Below, piece after piece: positions 36,269 to 44,587 of a stretch of DNA of 64,000 nucleotides. The stretch spans positions 6,138,001 to 6,202,000 of the forward strand of contig CP099652.1 of NCBI GenBank assembly GCA_024123955.1, read 5' to 3'. Each line of letters begins with the position of its first letter. Within the stretch, counting starts at the first letter, position 1. This DNA comes from Oxalobacteraceae bacterium OTU3CINTB1. Lineage in GTDB: Bacteria > Pseudomonadota > Gammaproteobacteria > Burkholderiales > Burkholderiaceae_D. The notes below the pieces were generated by a model. It saw only the letters and a list, made by a program, of their open reading frames with translations. It had not been told where the DNA came from and ran no database searches. The translations under genes and the position numbers were made by a program.

Positions 36269-36967
36269 TTACTGCGACCCGGGGCGCTGGGCCCAAGCCC
36301 GGAACGCCGCGCCGTTGCGCGAGCACACCAGGATCTTTCCGGTTCCGGAAAAGCGCAGCACCATGCCTTCGCCGCTGGTCTGGCTGTTGACCAGATTGCT
36401 CAAAAAGCCGCTGTTGCCGCCGGTGGTGACGGAGATTTCATAGCGCAGCCTGTTATCCCACGCCACCACGTGCGAATTGTCGATGACCACATCGTTGCCG
36501 GGCGTGACCTCCAGTTCCGAGATCGAGCCGAAGCCCGACACCGCCACCTGGCCGCTGCCGGCGGTTTCGGTGATGAAGAAACCGCCGCTCTGGGCGAACA
36601 AGGCGTTGCCCAGGCTTTGCGTGCGCACCTTCAGTTCCACGTTGGACGTGGCGGCGACAAAGGCGCCGTCGCTCAGCATGTACTGCACCTGGCCGACGTC
36701 GAGCACCTGCATGGCGCCCGGCAAGGTTGGCGCCAGCAGGCAATCGCCGCCGCCGCGCACCGCTTCGATGTGTTGCTGGAAGAAGGACTCACCGTTGGCG
36801 AAGCGCCGCATGATGGCCGCACCGATGCCGCCGGTGACCTTGCCCTTCAAATCGAGCGTCGCCTCCATCATGACCATCGCATCCGATTCGCAGTAGATCT
36901 TCTCTCCCTGCGCCAGTGTTACGTGCAGAAACGGGTCGACATCACCGGTGACCGAAAATTTTGGCAT
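36269..36967 (-). CDS. AIM24 family protein (TIGR00266-type)
   Basis: A 232-residue protein with the AIM24 beta-sandwich: FLHVTLAQGEKIYCESDAMVMME at the start, the glycine-rich GKVTGGIGAAIMRRFANGESFF, then FVAATSNVELKV and GNSGFLSNLVNSQTSGEGMVLRFSGTGKI towards the end (given here to place the blocks). Bacterial AIM24 proteins often sit in Ter-type operons and are thought to be stress-related scaffolds. Gaps to its neighbours are 33 and 37 nt. No catalytic site is evident. Confidence 0.87.
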   Translation of the reverse strand: MPKFSVTGDVDPFLHVTLAQGEKIYCESDAMVMMEATLDLKGKVTGGIGAAIMRRFANGESFFQQHIEAVRGGGDCLLAPTLPGAMQVLDVGQVQYMLSDGAFVAATSNVELKVRTQSLGNALFAQSGGFFITETAGSGQVAVSGFGSISELEVTPGNDVVIDNSHVVAWDNRLRYEISVTTGGNSGFLSNLVNSQTSGEGMVLRFSGTGKILVCSRNGAAFRAWAQRPGSQ

Positions 36968-37000
36968 GACTGAGTCCTTTCCAGTTAAAAATCAGTTGAA

Positions 37001-37576
37001 TTAAACGCCCACGCCGAACGAGGCGGCGAGCGGGCCGAGACCGCCTTTGAAGCCCTGGCCGACGGCCTTGAACTTCCAATCGGTACCGTTACGATACACC
37101 TCGCCGAACACCATCGCCGATTCGGTCGAACCGTCTTCGGACAGGTCGTAGCGGGCGATCTCGGCGTTGCCGCTGGCGTTGACCGTCCGGATGTACGCCT
37201 TCTGCACCATGCCGAAGTTTTGCTTGCGGGCGTCGCCGTCGTGGATCGTCACGCAGATGGCGATGCGCTCGACATCGGCCGGCACCTTGGTCAGGTCGAT
37301 GGTGACGGTTTCGTCGTCGCCGTCGCCGGCGCCGGTGCGGTTGTCGCCCGAGTGGGTGACAGCGCCGTCGGACGATTTCAGGTTGTTATAGAAAATGAAG
37401 TCGTTGTCGGCGCGGACCTTGCCGTCGACCTTCAACAGGAAGGCCGAGCCGTCCAGGTCGAAGGCGCTGCCATCGGTGGCGCGCGCGTCCCAGCCGAGGC
37501 CGACGACGATTTGCGACAGGCCCGGGGCTTCCTTGCTCAGATTAACGTTACCGCCTTTTTGCAGACTGATTGCCAT
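37001..37576 (-). CDS. TerD family stress protein
   Basis: A 191-residue TerD-domain protein. [19 protein letters not shown] and [10 protein letters not shown] are the conserved start; [16 protein letters not shown] is the calcium-binding loop; the C terminus is glycine-rich and short. AAGGAG lies 9 nt before the ATG. In tellurite clusters TerD acts with the membrane protein TerC, and a TerC-like DUF475 gene is upstream in the same operon. A 115-bp gap with a strong hairpin separates it from that gene. Confidence 0.93.
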   Translation of the reverse strand: MAISLQKGGNVNLSKEAPGLSQIVVGLGWDARATDGSAFDLDGSAFLLKVDGKVRADNDFIFYNNLKSSDGAVTHSGDNRTGAGDGDDETVTIDLTKVPADVERIAICVTIHDGDARKQNFGMVQKAYIRTVNASGNAEIARYDLSEDGSTESAMVFGEVYRNGTDWKFKAVGQGFKGGLGPLAASFGVGV

Positions 37577-37619
37577 AATGTGATACTCCTTAAAGAAACC
37601 GGACTTGGGTACTGCAGGC

Positions 37620-37650
37620 GGCGGGTCGTGTCCGTATTTAACGACCCGCC
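37620..37650. other. Stable hairpin between the DUF475 and terD genes
   Basis: GGCGGGTCG (37620-37628) and CGACCCGCC (37642-37650), a perfect 9-bp stem with a 13-nt loop and no T-run on either strand. More likely an mRNA-stabilising or attenuating element than a terminator, letting terD and downstream genes be expressed differently from DUF475. Confidence 0.55.
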
Positions 37651-37691
37651 GTGTTCTGTTACAACTCTAACTTTGTTTGACTACAACCTCG

Positions 37692-38744
37692 TTACGCCGG
37701 GATCGCCGCGGTGGCCGCTTCCTTGCGGCGGTGGCGCACCGACGACCAGACCGAGGCGGCGATGAAGGCGATACCAATCAGACCGGTGAAGATTTCCGGC
37801 ACGTGGAACTTCATACTTGCCAGCATGATCGCCGCCAGGATACCGATCGCATAGTGCGCGCCGTGCTCCAGGAAGACGAACTGGTCCAGCGTGCCCTTCT
37901 TGACCAGGTACACCGTCATCGAGCGCACGAACATCGCGCCAATGGCCAGGCCCAGCATGATGATCACGACGTCGGTCGTGATGGCGAACGCGCCGATCAC
38001 GCCGTCGAAGCTGAACGAAGCATCGAGCACTTCCAGGTACAGGAAACCACCGATACCGCCCTTCTTGACCATGTCGCCGACATCGCTGCCGCCCGACTCT
38101 TCCTTCTCCAGCAGGCCGCTGATCGCGTCGACGCCGACGTACACCAGGATGCCCCACAGGCCGGAAATCAGGACCACCAGCTTTTGCGCCTCGGTCACCA
38201 GGCCCATACAGGCCATCAGCACGCCCAGCGAAATCATCACCGAGATCGACGAGACCTTGCCCAGCGAGCCGAGCTTCTTCTCGAAGTTACCCAGCCAGTG
38301 CACTTCCTTGTCCTCGTCCAGCAGGAAGTTCAGGAACACCAGCAGCAGGAACATGCCGCCGAATGCCGCCACTTCCGCGTGGTGATTGGTCAGGTGCATC
38401 GAATACGTCTTGGGATCGTTCAGCGCCAGGGTCCACACATCCATAATGCCGATGTCGGCCGCGACGGCGACGATGACCAGCGGGAACAGCAACCGCATAC
38501 CGAACACGGCGATGATGATGCCCAGGCCCAGGAACAGCTTTTGCCAGAACTCGTCCCAATCCTTCAGTACGGAGGCGTTGACCACCGCGTTATCGAACGA
38601 CAGCGACACTTCCATCGCCGCCAGAATCAGTGCGACACCGAAAGCGGACAAGGCGCCAGGCCATCCGTTCAGCGTGTATCCCCACCAGCCAGCCGCCGCA
38701 AGGCAAATGAAGCTGACCAGGAAGGAAATTCTAAAGTGCTTCAT
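37692..38744 (-). CDS. DUF475 / TerC-like integral membrane protein
   Basis: A 350-residue inner-membrane protein with about nine predicted helices. MEVSLSFDNAVVNASVL and later LDASFSFDGVIGAFAIT are two copies of the SFDxAV-type acidic motif typical of TerC/DUF475 proteins, which are implicated in metal-ion (notably Mn2+) export or handling. GGGGAA precedes the ATG. It is the first gene of the Ter-type operon and is divergent from an NhaR-like regulator 110 bp away. It is likely the membrane partner of the two TerD proteins. Confidence 0.9.
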   Translation of the reverse strand: MKHFRISFLVSFICLAAAGWWGYTLNGWPGALSAFGVALILAAMEVSLSFDNAVVNASVLKDWDEFWQKLFLGLGIIIAVFGMRLLFPLVIVAVAADIGIMDVWTLALNDPKTYSMHLTNHHAEVAAFGGMFLLLVFLNFLLDEDKEVHWLGNFEKKLGSLGKVSSISVMISLGVLMACMGLVTEAQKLVVLISGLWGILVYVGVDAISGLLEKEESGGSDVGDMVKKGGIGGFLYLEVLDASFSFDGVIGAFAITTDVVIIMLGLAIGAMFVRSMTVYLVKKGTLDQFVFLEHGAHYAIGILAAIMLASMKFHVPEIFTGLIGIAFIAASVWSSVRHRRKEAATAAIPA

Positions 38745-38854
38745 TGATTTTTTCCCCAGTTATAAGTTGATGTAGCGCAGTGTATAGGCGTGCGGACAAT
38801 TTAAAAATAGAAGATAATTGAAGTATTACTTCGCAAAAACAGAAGATCGGTACA

Positions 38855-39766
38855 ATGAAGACCAGTGGATTGAATTTCCGGCACCTGTATTTTTTCTGGA
38901 TGGTGGCCAAGGAGGGCGGCGTCACGCGAGCGGCCGAGCGCCTGGGGCTGGCGGTGCAGACCATCAGCATGCAATTGGCGTCGCTGGAGCAATCGGTCGG
39001 CAAGCAATTGCTCGAACCGCAGGGACGGCGCCTGGTGCCGACCGAGGCCGGCAGGCTCGCGCTGAGCTACTGCGACCAGATCTTCCTGCTGGGCGAACAA
39101 TTGCAGGACGCGCTCGACGAGGCCGAGGCCGGCAAGATGCGGCTGACCGTCGGCATCTCCGACTCGCTGCCCAAGCTGATCGCCTTCCGCCTGCTGCAAG
39201 CGACCCAGGAAATGGGCAAGCAGGTGCGGCTGGTATGCATGGAGGCCGAATTCGAGGATTTGCTGGCGGACTTGGCGCTGGGCAAGCTCGACGTCGTGCT
39301 GACGGACCGCACCGTGCACGCCGGCGGCAGCCTCAAGGTGTTTAGCCACCTGCTCGGTGAAAGCGACATGAAGCTGTTCGGCGTGCCGCGTCTGGCGGAA
39401 AAATACCGCCCCAACTTCCCCGCCAGCCTGAACCACGCGCCGTTGCTCGTGCCCACGCGCAACAACGCGCTGCGCGGACGCATCGACGCCTGGCTGGTGC
39501 AGCACGAGGTGCGGCCTGAAATCGTCGGCGAGTTCGAGGACAACGCCATGCTTAACACGTTCGGGCGCAATGGCATGGGTTTGTTCTTCGCCACGTCGGC
39601 ACTGGCGCAGGATATCGAGGAGCAATTCGGCGCCGTGCTGGTGGGCGACGCGCCGGAGCTGCGCGAGCATTTCTACGCCATCTCCAACGCCCGCAAGATC
39701 AAGCATCCCGCAGTGGAGGCGATCCTGTCGGCGGTGCACGGGGGACCATTCGCGGTGGCAAGCTGA
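38855..39766 (+). CDS. LysR family regulator, NhaR-like
   Basis: A 303-residue LysR-type regulator. LNFRHLYFFWMVAKEGGVTRAAERLGLAVQTIS in part (GGVTRAAERLGLAVQTISMQ is the recognition region) matches NhaR, the sodium-responsive activator, better than other LysR groups: the LRHLYYF-WxVAxEGxxxRAAERL pattern is characteristic. The effector domain includes LTVGISDSLPKLIAFRLL. It is divergent from the DUF475-TerD operon, so that operon rather than an Na+/H+ antiporter is its probable target; no nhaA is nearby. Confidence 0.87.
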   Translation: MKTSGLNFRHLYFFWMVAKEGGVTRAAERLGLAVQTISMQLASLEQSVGKQLLEPQGRRLVPTEAGRLALSYCDQIFLLGEQLQDALDEAEAGKMRLTVGISDSLPKLIAFRLLQATQEMGKQVRLVCMEAEFEDLLADLALGKLDVVLTDRTVHAGGSLKVFSHLLGESDMKLFGVPRLAEKYRPNFPASLNHAPLLVPTRNNALRGRIDAWLVQHEVRPEIVGEFEDNAMLNTFGRNGMGLFFATSALAQDIEEQFGAVLVGDAPELREHFYAISNARKIKHPAVEAILSAVHGGPFAVAS

Positions 39767-39822
39767 CAGGCGTTATCGAATCGGTTACAGTTTATCGATG
39801 ACTGATTAAACCGGAGGACGCG

Positions 39823-40188
39823 ATGTTGAAAGGAAGTTGCTTATGCGGCGGCGTTGCCTACCGCGCGGAGGGGCCGGTTTTCCACGCCAGCCACTGCTAC
39901 TGCACCATGTGCCAGAAACAGCACGGCGCGGCGGCCGGCACCTACGCCAACGTCGGCACCGCCGGCTTCGCCTTCGAGCGCGGCGCCGACCTGGTGACGG
40001 AATACGCCTCGTCGGACGAAGGCCGGCGCGGCTTTTGCAGCGTCTGCGGTTCCACCTTATTCTGGCGCAGCACGCAAAGCCCGGACCGCATCGCCCTCAC
40101 GCTGGGAACCATGGAACCGGAATACGACGGCGCGGTCGAGCGCGAACTGTTCGTCGATACCAAGCCGCGCTGGCTGCCGACCAGATGA
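39823..40188 (+). CDS. GFA/CENP-V family zinc protein
   Basis: A 121-residue protein of the glutathione-dependent formaldehyde-activating (GFA) fold. Zinc ligands are visible as GSCLCGGV (Cys-x-Cys), HCYCTMCQKQHG (Cys-x-x-Cys) and FCSVCGSTLFW (Cys-x-x-Cys). Many family members are of unknown function, so formaldehyde activity should not be assumed. Its stop overlaps the next gene's ATG by 4 nt. Confidence 0.88.
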   Translation: MLKGSCLCGGVAYRAEGPVFHASHCYCTMCQKQHGAAAGTYANVGTAGFAFERGADLVTEYASSDEGRRGFCSVCGSTLFWRSTQSPDRIALTLGTMEPEYDGAVERELFVDTKPRWLPTR

Positions 40189-40706
40189 GCCACTCGCCGA
40201 CGATCAGCCTCAAAAGGCTGAGACACATCGCTGACGGCATGGCAAGTTCTTTCATCCATCGCAATAACGATGTGGGCGGCCAGTGGGCGCTTGGATTGCT
40301 GTATCGCGACGCGCCGGCGGACCACCGCGTGCAACTAAACCTGCTTGAGCACACCACAAGTCCGCCAACCAATATCGCACACTTAGTCGCACGCAATTAT
40401 GGAGAATTCCTGCGGCGCGCGGCGATCAAAAAGGATATGCCGCTGGCGTCGCTGGAGGAAGCCAAGGTCGAGTTGATCTTCAACGCCGACCTGCGAATGC
40501 CAGGCGTGGGATGGGCGGCTATCGGCGAGCCATTCGTCTGCACGATCACGCTGACATTGAAAGACGGCCGGACGGCCGCCAAGCAAGCCGTGGGCCGCTG
40601 CCAGCGTTACGAAAAAGGCCGCTTCGACGGACGCACCCCAGGCAATGATTCGATCCTCGAGTCGTTGCTGAGTCACGAATCAACGGATTCACGTAGGGCG
40701 GATTAG
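40185..40706 (+). CDS. Conserved-looking hypothetical protein
   Basis: A 173-residue protein that I do not recognise. It begins MSHSPTISLKRLRHIADGM; the middle has ADHRVQLNLLEHTTSPP and CTITLTLKDGRTAAKQ, suggesting an alpha/beta fold without signal peptide or membrane helix. The start is the ATG at 40185 that overlaps the GFA stop (ATGA); the frame further upstream is a shadow. Its TAG stop overlaps the TAA stop of the convergent aldo/keto reductase gene (40703-40706). Coupling to the GFA gene is the only functional hint. Confidence 0.65.
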   Translation: MSHSPTISLKRLRHIADGMASSFIHRNNDVGGQWALGLLYRDAPADHRVQLNLLEHTTSPPTNIAHLVARNYGEFLRRAAIKKDMPLASLEEAKVELIFNADLRMPGVGWAAIGEPFVCTITLTLKDGRTAAKQAVGRCQRYEKGRFDGRTPGNDSILESLLSHESTDSRRAD

Positions 40707-41848
40707 CCGGCACGGCGTAATCCGCCGCGCTCCGCCAACGCCGCATGCGGTTGCACCGAACTTCCGCCAAACACCGCATGCTGCCGCAACGACGGCGTAA
40801 ACAAGCTATACAACATCGCCTGATCCGGCGCACTGACGGCATCGAGCGCCGCGAGACGCTGCGGCGACAAAACCGACGCCAACGCCCCGACGTTATCGAC
40901 CAACTGCTCCACCCGGCTCACGCCCAGCAATGTCGACGCCACACCCGCCCTGCCCGTCACCCAAGCCAGCGCCACCTTCGCCGGGCTCAGCCCCGTCTCC
41001 CGCGCCACCGACTTGACCATGTCGACGATCGCCCAATTGCGCTCAGTGAAAAGCGTATCTCCAAACGGATTCGACCCGTCCAGACGCTTGTCGCCTTCCG
41101 GCCGCGCCTCGTCCGCCTGGGCCGCCTCGCGCGGCAATCCGCCCGCCCTCGGCGCCGCCCCTTCCACGGCCGTGCGGTCGTACTTCCCCGTCAGCAAGCC
41201 GAACGCCAGCGGACTCCACGGCACGATGCCCATGCCGAATTCCGCCGCCAGCGGCACGAACTCGTCCTCGATACCGCGATTGGCCAGCGAATAAAAATAC
41301 TGCAACGCGATCGGCCCCGGCAGGCCCCTGACGGCGGCCAACGTGGCCAGCTTGGCGATATACCAGGCCGGCGTGTTGGAAATACCCCAATAGCGGATCT
41401 TGCCCGAGCGAACCAGTGCCGCCATCGTCTCCAGCAACTCCTCCGCCGGCGTGACCGAATCCCACACGTGTATCCAGAACATATCGACATACTCGGTACG
41501 CAGGCGCTTGAGCGACGCCTCCAGCGCCGCGCGGAGATGCTTGGCGCCGTTGCCGCCGGCGTGGGGTCCCTGTCCATCCGCGAATCCCGCCTTGGTCGCC
41601 AGCACGATCCGCTCGCGCAACGCGCCATCGGCGATGAAGGCACCCAGCATCTCCTCGCTGCGCCCGCTGGAATACACGTCGGCGGTATCGATGAAGTTGC
41701 CGCCCGCCTCCACGTAGGCGTTGAACACAGCACGCGATTCGCCTTCGCCCGAACCCCAGCGGGCGGTGCCGAACGTCATGGTACCGAGACAGAACGGGCT
41801 GACGACGAGGCCGGAACGTCCAAGGGTGCGATAGTCGGTCAAGGGCAT
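40703..41848 (-). CDS. Aldo/keto reductase
   Basis: A 381-residue NAD(P)H-dependent reductase. LGRSGLVVSPFCLGTMTFG begins the barrel, NFIDTADVYSSGRSEE has the catalytic Asp and Tyr, VLATKAG the Lys, and VDMFWIHVWDSVTPAEEL the His. CGGAAAG precedes the ATG at 41848; the frame upstream to 41926 is not supported. Divergent from a TetR gene 87 bp away with a palindrome between, so it is probably repressed by that TetR protein and induced by a reactive carbonyl or drug. Confidence 0.92.
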   Translation of the reverse strand: MPLTDYRTLGRSGLVVSPFCLGTMTFGTARWGSGEGESRAVFNAYVEAGGNFIDTADVYSSGRSEEMLGAFIADGALRERIVLATKAGFADGQGPHAGGNGAKHLRAALEASLKRLRTEYVDMFWIHVWDSVTPAEELLETMAALVRSGKIRYWGISNTPAWYIAKLATLAAVRGLPGPIALQYFYSLANRGIEDEFVPLAAEFGMGIVPWSPLAFGLLTGKYDRTAVEGAAPRAGGLPREAAQADEARPEGDKRLDGSNPFGDTLFTERNWAIVDMVKSVARETGLSPAKVALAWVTGRAGVASTLLGVSRVEQLVDNVGALASVLSPQRLAALDAVSAPDQAMLYSLFTPSLRQHAVFGGSSVQPHAALAERGGLRRAG

Positions 41849-41917
41849 GGCTTTACTTTCCGAGTGATTGATAGGAAAATCATAGCCGAGATACAAAGTC
41901 GGCACAACACATTTCCT

Positions 41918-41927
41918 AGTGATCACT
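41918..41927. promoter_or_regulatory. Palindrome between divergent AKR and TetR genes
   Basis: AGTGATCACT, a perfect 10-bp inverted repeat, 8 bp before the TetR start. Candidate TetR operator for both divergent promoters. Confidence 0.55.
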
Positions 41928-41935
41928 CAATTATT

Positions 41936-42535
41936 ATGAACGAGACGCACCGCAAGAAGGGACGACCGCTGTCCTTTGACCGTGACCAGGCGCTGCAAAA
42001 GGCCATGCTGCTGTTTTGGCGGCATGGCTACGAGGCGACCTCCCTCAACGATCTGACGGCCGCGCTGGAGGTCAAGCCATCGAGCATTTACTCGGCGTTC
42101 GGCGACAAGAAGGGCCTGTTTCTTGACGCGGTCTCCTTGTATATGTCCGGCCCGGTGACGGCCTTTAGCATCATCGACGATGCGCCCACGGCGCGTGACG
42201 CGGCGCGCGAACTGCTCAACGTCTCGGCGGTCGGCTACACCGGAGCGAATACCCCGCCCGGCTGCCTGCTGGCCAGTTCGGCGATCAGTTGCTCCGATGC
42301 CGCCAACGACGTGAAGGAAGAGCTGGCCGCGATCCGGCGCGACATCGAAGCGCGCCTGCGCGACAAGATCGATTGGTCGGTCGGCCATGGCCATTTGCCC
42401 GCTGACACCGACGCCGACGCGCTGGCCGGCCTGACGATGGGCGTCATTCAGGGCATGTCCACCCTCGCGCGGGACGGCGCGGCGCGGGGCAAATTGTTAA
42501 AGGTGGCCGAGACCGCGATGCGGGCGTGGCCGTGA
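41936..42535 (+). CDS. TetR family transcriptional regulator
   Basis: A 199-residue regulator. The N-terminal helix-turn-helix is YEATSLNDLTAALEVKPSSIYSAFGDKKGL in part (LTAALEVKPSSIYSAFGDKK covers the recognition helix). The C-terminal domain has PPGCLLASSAI, seen in the AcrR-like group that responds to small electrophiles. The start is the ATG at 41936; the very long frame upstream is antisense to the aldo/keto reductase. Likely regulates that divergent gene and itself. Confidence 0.9.
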   Translation: MNETHRKKGRPLSFDRDQALQKAMLLFWRHGYEATSLNDLTAALEVKPSSIYSAFGDKKGLFLDAVSLYMSGPVTAFSIIDDAPTARDAARELLNVSAVGYTGANTPPGCLLASSAISCSDAANDVKEELAAIRRDIEARLRDKIDWSVGHGHLPADTDADALAGLTMGVIQGMSTLARDGAARGKLLKVAETAMRAWP

Positions 42536-42667
42536 AAGAAGCGCTGCGGCTTCTCATTAGCGAGCGCGCAAGTCGCCGGCGCGCTGTTACAGCGCATGCT
42601 GGATGTGGAGTGGCACAGGGGAAAATTCTATTTAAGCGGCGCCGAGGGAACGTGATACGATTTTCGA

Positions 42668-43111
42668 ATGATAAATATCAGACAAGCCACCCTCCTCGAC
42701 ATTCCAGCGATGTCGACCATTCGTTTAAGCGTCAAGGAAAACATACTGTCCGATCCGAGCCGGGTAACCGGGCAGATGTATCGGGACTATCTGGAACTGC
42801 TGGGGCGCGGCTGGGTCGCGGAAGTGGACGGCGCCGTGGTCGGCTTTTCCTACGCCGACAAGACCGACGCATCGATCTGGGCTTTGTTTGTCTCGCAGGA
42901 CCACGAAGGCAGGGGAATCGCCAAGCGCTTGCTGCAGGAAGCCGTCGATTGGCTGTTCGCGCTCGGTCACGATAGCGTTCATTTGAGCACGTCGAAAGAC
43001 ACGCGGGCCGACAGATTCTATACAGGCCAGGGATGGACTCGAAGCGTGTTGAACGATCGCGATGCGGGGTTCCGTCTTACACGCACGGCGACGACATTTT
43101 CACGTAGCTAA
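42668..43111 (+). CDS. GNAT family N-acetyltransferase
   Basis: A 147-residue acetyl-CoA-dependent acetyltransferase. The CoA pyrophosphate loop is QDHEGRGIAKRLL (Q/RxxGxG/A). VVGFSYADKTDASIWALFV gives the central strands, and DRFYTGQGW is the typical C-terminal Tyr-containing turn. Substrate unknown. It is monocistronic; the 132-bp region before it contains nothing else that I can support. Confidence 0.88.
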   Translation: MINIRQATLLDIPAMSTIRLSVKENILSDPSRVTGQMYRDYLELLGRGWVAEVDGAVVGFSYADKTDASIWALFVSQDHEGRGIAKRLLQEAVDWLFALGHDSVHLSTSKDTRADRFYTGQGWTRSVLNDRDAGFRLTRTATTFSRS

Positions 43112-43266
43112 GTGCCGTTGTAGTGTCGATTCTCCATGCCGGTAACGGTGAATCCGCTTCACTCATAAAATTGTCGCGCGTTTAAATTTGACTCCGCCAC
43201 ATGCAGCGACAGTCGTCCAGACACGATTCGCCATCGGCATGCCGGCGGCAGGATCGGACATGTTTT

Positions 43267-43764
43267 TCACGGCCGGAGGGCCTCGATTATTTTTGCCGCC
43301 TCGGGCGCCACGGTATCGCTGCGCCGGCTCATCACCATCGGGACGCCGCTCGGCCCTATGCAAGTGAGAGTGGGACCTGCCGCCTCGTAACGGCAGGAAA
43401 TGGCAATACGCGCCATTTCCGCCGCCTGCTGTCCGCCAGGCAGGAACGGCTTGGCCGTGATCGTATCGCCATCGGCCGTCGCGCGCAGCGGAAAGCCGAT
43501 GATCGCGCGCGGAGCCGCCTTTCCGTCATCGCTACCGTCGATCCGTGAGGCGGGCGGCGTCGAGCCCTGCATCGCACCGAATCCGTCCGCCAATAAAAGC
43601 AATTCAGTTTGCCCTGTCTCACCGGCGTACAGGGATTCCGCCGTCCCCCAGGTGCCCGTCAAATACCGGGGCAGCGCATTGGCCCCGTGGGAGAGCAAAG
43701 GCCAAGACATGCAGAGCGCCAGCAGACTGAATCTCGACAGGGTCGTGGTCGCATGTGTTTTCAT
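43267..43764 (-). CDS. Secreted hypothetical protein
   Basis: A 165-residue protein with a signal peptide (MKTHATTTLSRFSLLALCMSWP, ending near LSHGANA). The mature part, beginning ALPRYLTGTWGTAESLYAG, looks like a small beta-rich domain of the kind that measures ligand or inhibitor binding, with two Cys that may form a disulfide. The start is the ATG at 43764; the frame upstream is antisense and intergenic. It begins 2 nt after the stop of the TonB-C-like gene, so the two secreted proteins are made together. Function unknown. Confidence 0.7.
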   Translation of the reverse strand: MKTHATTTLSRFSLLALCMSWPLLSHGANALPRYLTGTWGTAESLYAGETGQTELLLLADGFGAMQGSTPPASRIDGSDDGKAAPRAIIGFPLRATADGDTITAKPFLPGGQQAAEMARIAISCRYEAAGPTLTCIGPSGVPMVMSRRSDTVAPEAAKIIEALRP

Positions 43765-43766
43765 TT

Positions 43767-44381
43767 CTAGTTTTTCAGCAGCAGTTTGCCGTAGGTGGTA
43801 TCCGTCCGTTTCCCTTTTGCTTCCGGGTCCACGGCAAAGCGGCAGCTTTGAACAAATTCCGCAGCGGCATTCAGCACTTCCGGCGACAGCCCGGTTGCCT
43901 CCGCCTTTACGTTCCAAGGCGTTCCATCAGGTTTCACTAACATGCGCAGCAGGATGCCGTTGGCATCGCTGGGCGATTTATCCAGACTTTTAAACGTCTG
44001 GAACTGTTCGGATGCTGGACAGCTCCCCTCCACCATCGACGGGTGCAGCATCGATTCGCCGTTCAACCGCCACACAAATTGCGTCGGCTTGGCGGGAGCT
44101 TCCGCCTCCGACTTCGCGAACACGCAACGGGACAGTCCGATCAAGGAGGCCTTATCCAGAATACGCCAGCCAGAACTTTTCTCGACCTTCGCCGACACGG
44201 GCTTGCCATCCGGTCCCACGACAAAACTCAACGTGGTCGTGCCTTCGAGCTCATAGCGACGCGCTTCCTGCGGCCACTCTGGTTTGGCGCAGCTAGCCGT
44301 TGGTGCGGCGTCACTTCGCACCGACACCAGCAGCAGCGCCGCCGTAAAAAGCACCTGTTGCCATGTTCCTGTGATGCGCAT
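43767..44381 (-). CDS. Secreted protein with two TonB-C-like domains
   Basis: A 204-residue exported protein with signal peptide (to DAAPT, near residue 26). Two parts resemble the TonB C-terminal domain: TTTLSFVVGPDGKPVSAKVEKSSG with SLIGLSRCVF, and GILLRMLVKPDGTPWNVKAEATGLS with AAEFVQSCRF. Each has the strand-VxPDGxPxxxxVxxSSG pattern and ends in a cysteine. There is no membrane anchor and no Pro-rich linker, so it is not an energy-transducing TonB. GGAGAC precedes the ATG. It precedes the secreted hypothetical gene by 2 nt. Confidence 0.78.
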   Translation of the reverse strand: MRITGTWQQVLFTAALLLVSVRSDAAPTASCAKPEWPQEARRYELEGTTTLSFVVGPDGKPVSAKVEKSSGWRILDKASLIGLSRCVFAKSEAEAPAKPTQFVWRLNGESMLHPSMVEGSCPASEQFQTFKSLDKSPSDANGILLRMLVKPDGTPWNVKAEATGLSPEVLNAAAEFVQSCRFAVDPEAKGKRTDTTYGKLLLKN

Positions 44382-44587
44382 GCCGTCTCCGATTTATCGA
44401 GTTTTATGAAACTGCGATAAGAATATCATCTCGACGAATAGGAAAGTACGCACATTCTCACAGGTGGCGGGGATGATCGCCCTCGCGGCCAGCCCGATTT
44501 TCGATTGATCAACGGCAATTTGCGCCCCATCTCCTCGCAGTCGTTTAAGATGCATGTTTTAACTACGTCGCCCGCCGCCCGGCCCCT

